NCBI GenBank assembly: GCA_007125435.1
Contig: SLDF01000197.1
Span: forward strand, 1-6,439
From: Saprospiraceae bacterium
GTDB lineage: Bacteria > Bacteroidota > Bacteroidia > Chitinophagales > Saprospiraceae
DNA: 6,439 nt
Direction of reading: 5' to 3'
This document shows, piece by piece, positions 6,287 to 6,439 of the stretch; within the stretch, counting starts at the first letter, position 1; every line of letters begins with the position of its first letter. Under the pieces are notes generated by a model, which saw only the letters and a program-made list of their open reading frames with translations, did not search any database and was not told the origin of the DNA. The position numbers were made by a program, and so were the translations under genes.

Positions 6287-6353
6287 GCATCAGCGATGCG
6301 GAGCGGGTCACGAGCGTATGCGAGTGAGTCCGTAGGACCGAGCGAACAGCGAG
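6287..6353 (+). repeat. Right-flank hairpin/GAGCG repeat cluster
   Basis: Two triloop hairpins closed by C-G: GCATC-AGC-GATGC (6287-6299) and GTCC-GTA-GGAC (6328-6338). They are interleaved with GAGCG-like words at 6301, 6312, 6322 (GAGTG), 6340 and 6351 (GAGCC). The first two steps are 11 and 10 bp, about one helical turn. The design (C-NNN-G mini-hairpins next to GAGCG or CGCTC words, plus AACAGCGA) matches the left-flank repeats, but only one polarity is present. No mobile gene is attached in this window. Confidence 0.7.
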
Positions 6354-6439
6354 CCCTGATGAGTCTGAAAATAGTCGTCGTATGGTTTAAGTCGTAGCTA
6401 TTTTGAGTGAGATCGAAGAAACTAAATACGCGCATAGCC
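6354..6439. other. Right-edge non-coding sequence with a 7-bp inverted repeat
   Basis: AAAATAG (6368-6374) and CTATTTT (6398-6404) are exact inverted repeats 23 bp apart. No terminator-like T-tract is associated. A plus-strand frame after the TAA at 6388-6390 and a minus-strand frame running to 6283 are both open to the window edge. Neither can be judged as a gene from this fragment. Confidence 0.35.

Noticed and set aside
6356..6376. Hammerhead ribozyme-like core (CTGATGAG...GAAA)
   Set aside because: Only four bases separate CTGATGA from GAAA, leaving no room for stem II, and no matching stem III or cleavage site was seen nearby.
6429..6438. CGCGCATAGC at the right edge matching the end of the GT2 gene (3677-3686, opposite strand)
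   Set aside because: The match is only ten bases and is not extended on either side; chance is the likelier explanation.
6403..6439. Start of a plus-strand gene (TTG at 6403, SEIEETKYAHS)
   Set aside because: Only 12 codons are visible before the window ends, with a TTG start and no ribosome-binding site; it cannot be supported.

Overview
The window reads as chromosomal DNA from a Bacteroidota (Bacteroidetes) bacterium, most likely a free-living Cytophagia- or Flavobacteria-like lineage. This is inferred from several signs: an AT-rich genome with weak or absent Shine-Dalgarno sequences; a SPOR-domain protein ending in the typical 'DAWIL' strand; a secreted glycosylasparaginase of the Elizabethkingia type; and glycosyltransferases of the kinds common in that phylum. 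No species can be named from sequence alone.

Layout. Bases 1-530 hold two diverged copies of a composite intergenic repeat (period 266 bp) built from short hairpins and 20-bp-spaced words. Bases 531-788 are an AT-rich leader with no recognisable gene. Two plus-strand genes follow: a secreted multidomain SPOR protein (789-2543) and, 41 bp later, a Tat-type lipoprotein N4-(beta-N-acetylglucosaminyl)-L-asparaginase (2585-3595). They converge, across 82 bp, on a two-gene minus-strand operon: a GT4-like glycosyltransferase (6067-4838) overlapping by 4 bp (ATGA) a membrane GT2 glycosyltransferase (4841-3678). Bases 6068-6439 are non-coding as far as can be judged and contain a second cluster of hairpin repeats (about 6287-6353) made from the same vocabulary as the left repeats but in one polarity only.

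How it works together. The glycosyltransferase pair is probably translationally coupled and should assemble or extend a cell-surface or exported glycan, with the GT2 enzyme at the membrane. The glycosylasparaginase should cleave the GlcNAc-Asn bond left after N-glycoprotein breakdown, in the periplasm and anchored to a membrane. The SPOR protein should bind peptidoglycan through its C-terminus and display beta-sandwich domains. No direct functional link between the two gene pairs is visible.

The protein-coding content is ordinary. The least explained material is the repeat DNA on both flanks, where aligned copies preserve hairpin structure while changing stem sequence. I found no convincing new defence, mobile or RNA-guided system; the repeat family is the best candidate for something undescribed.
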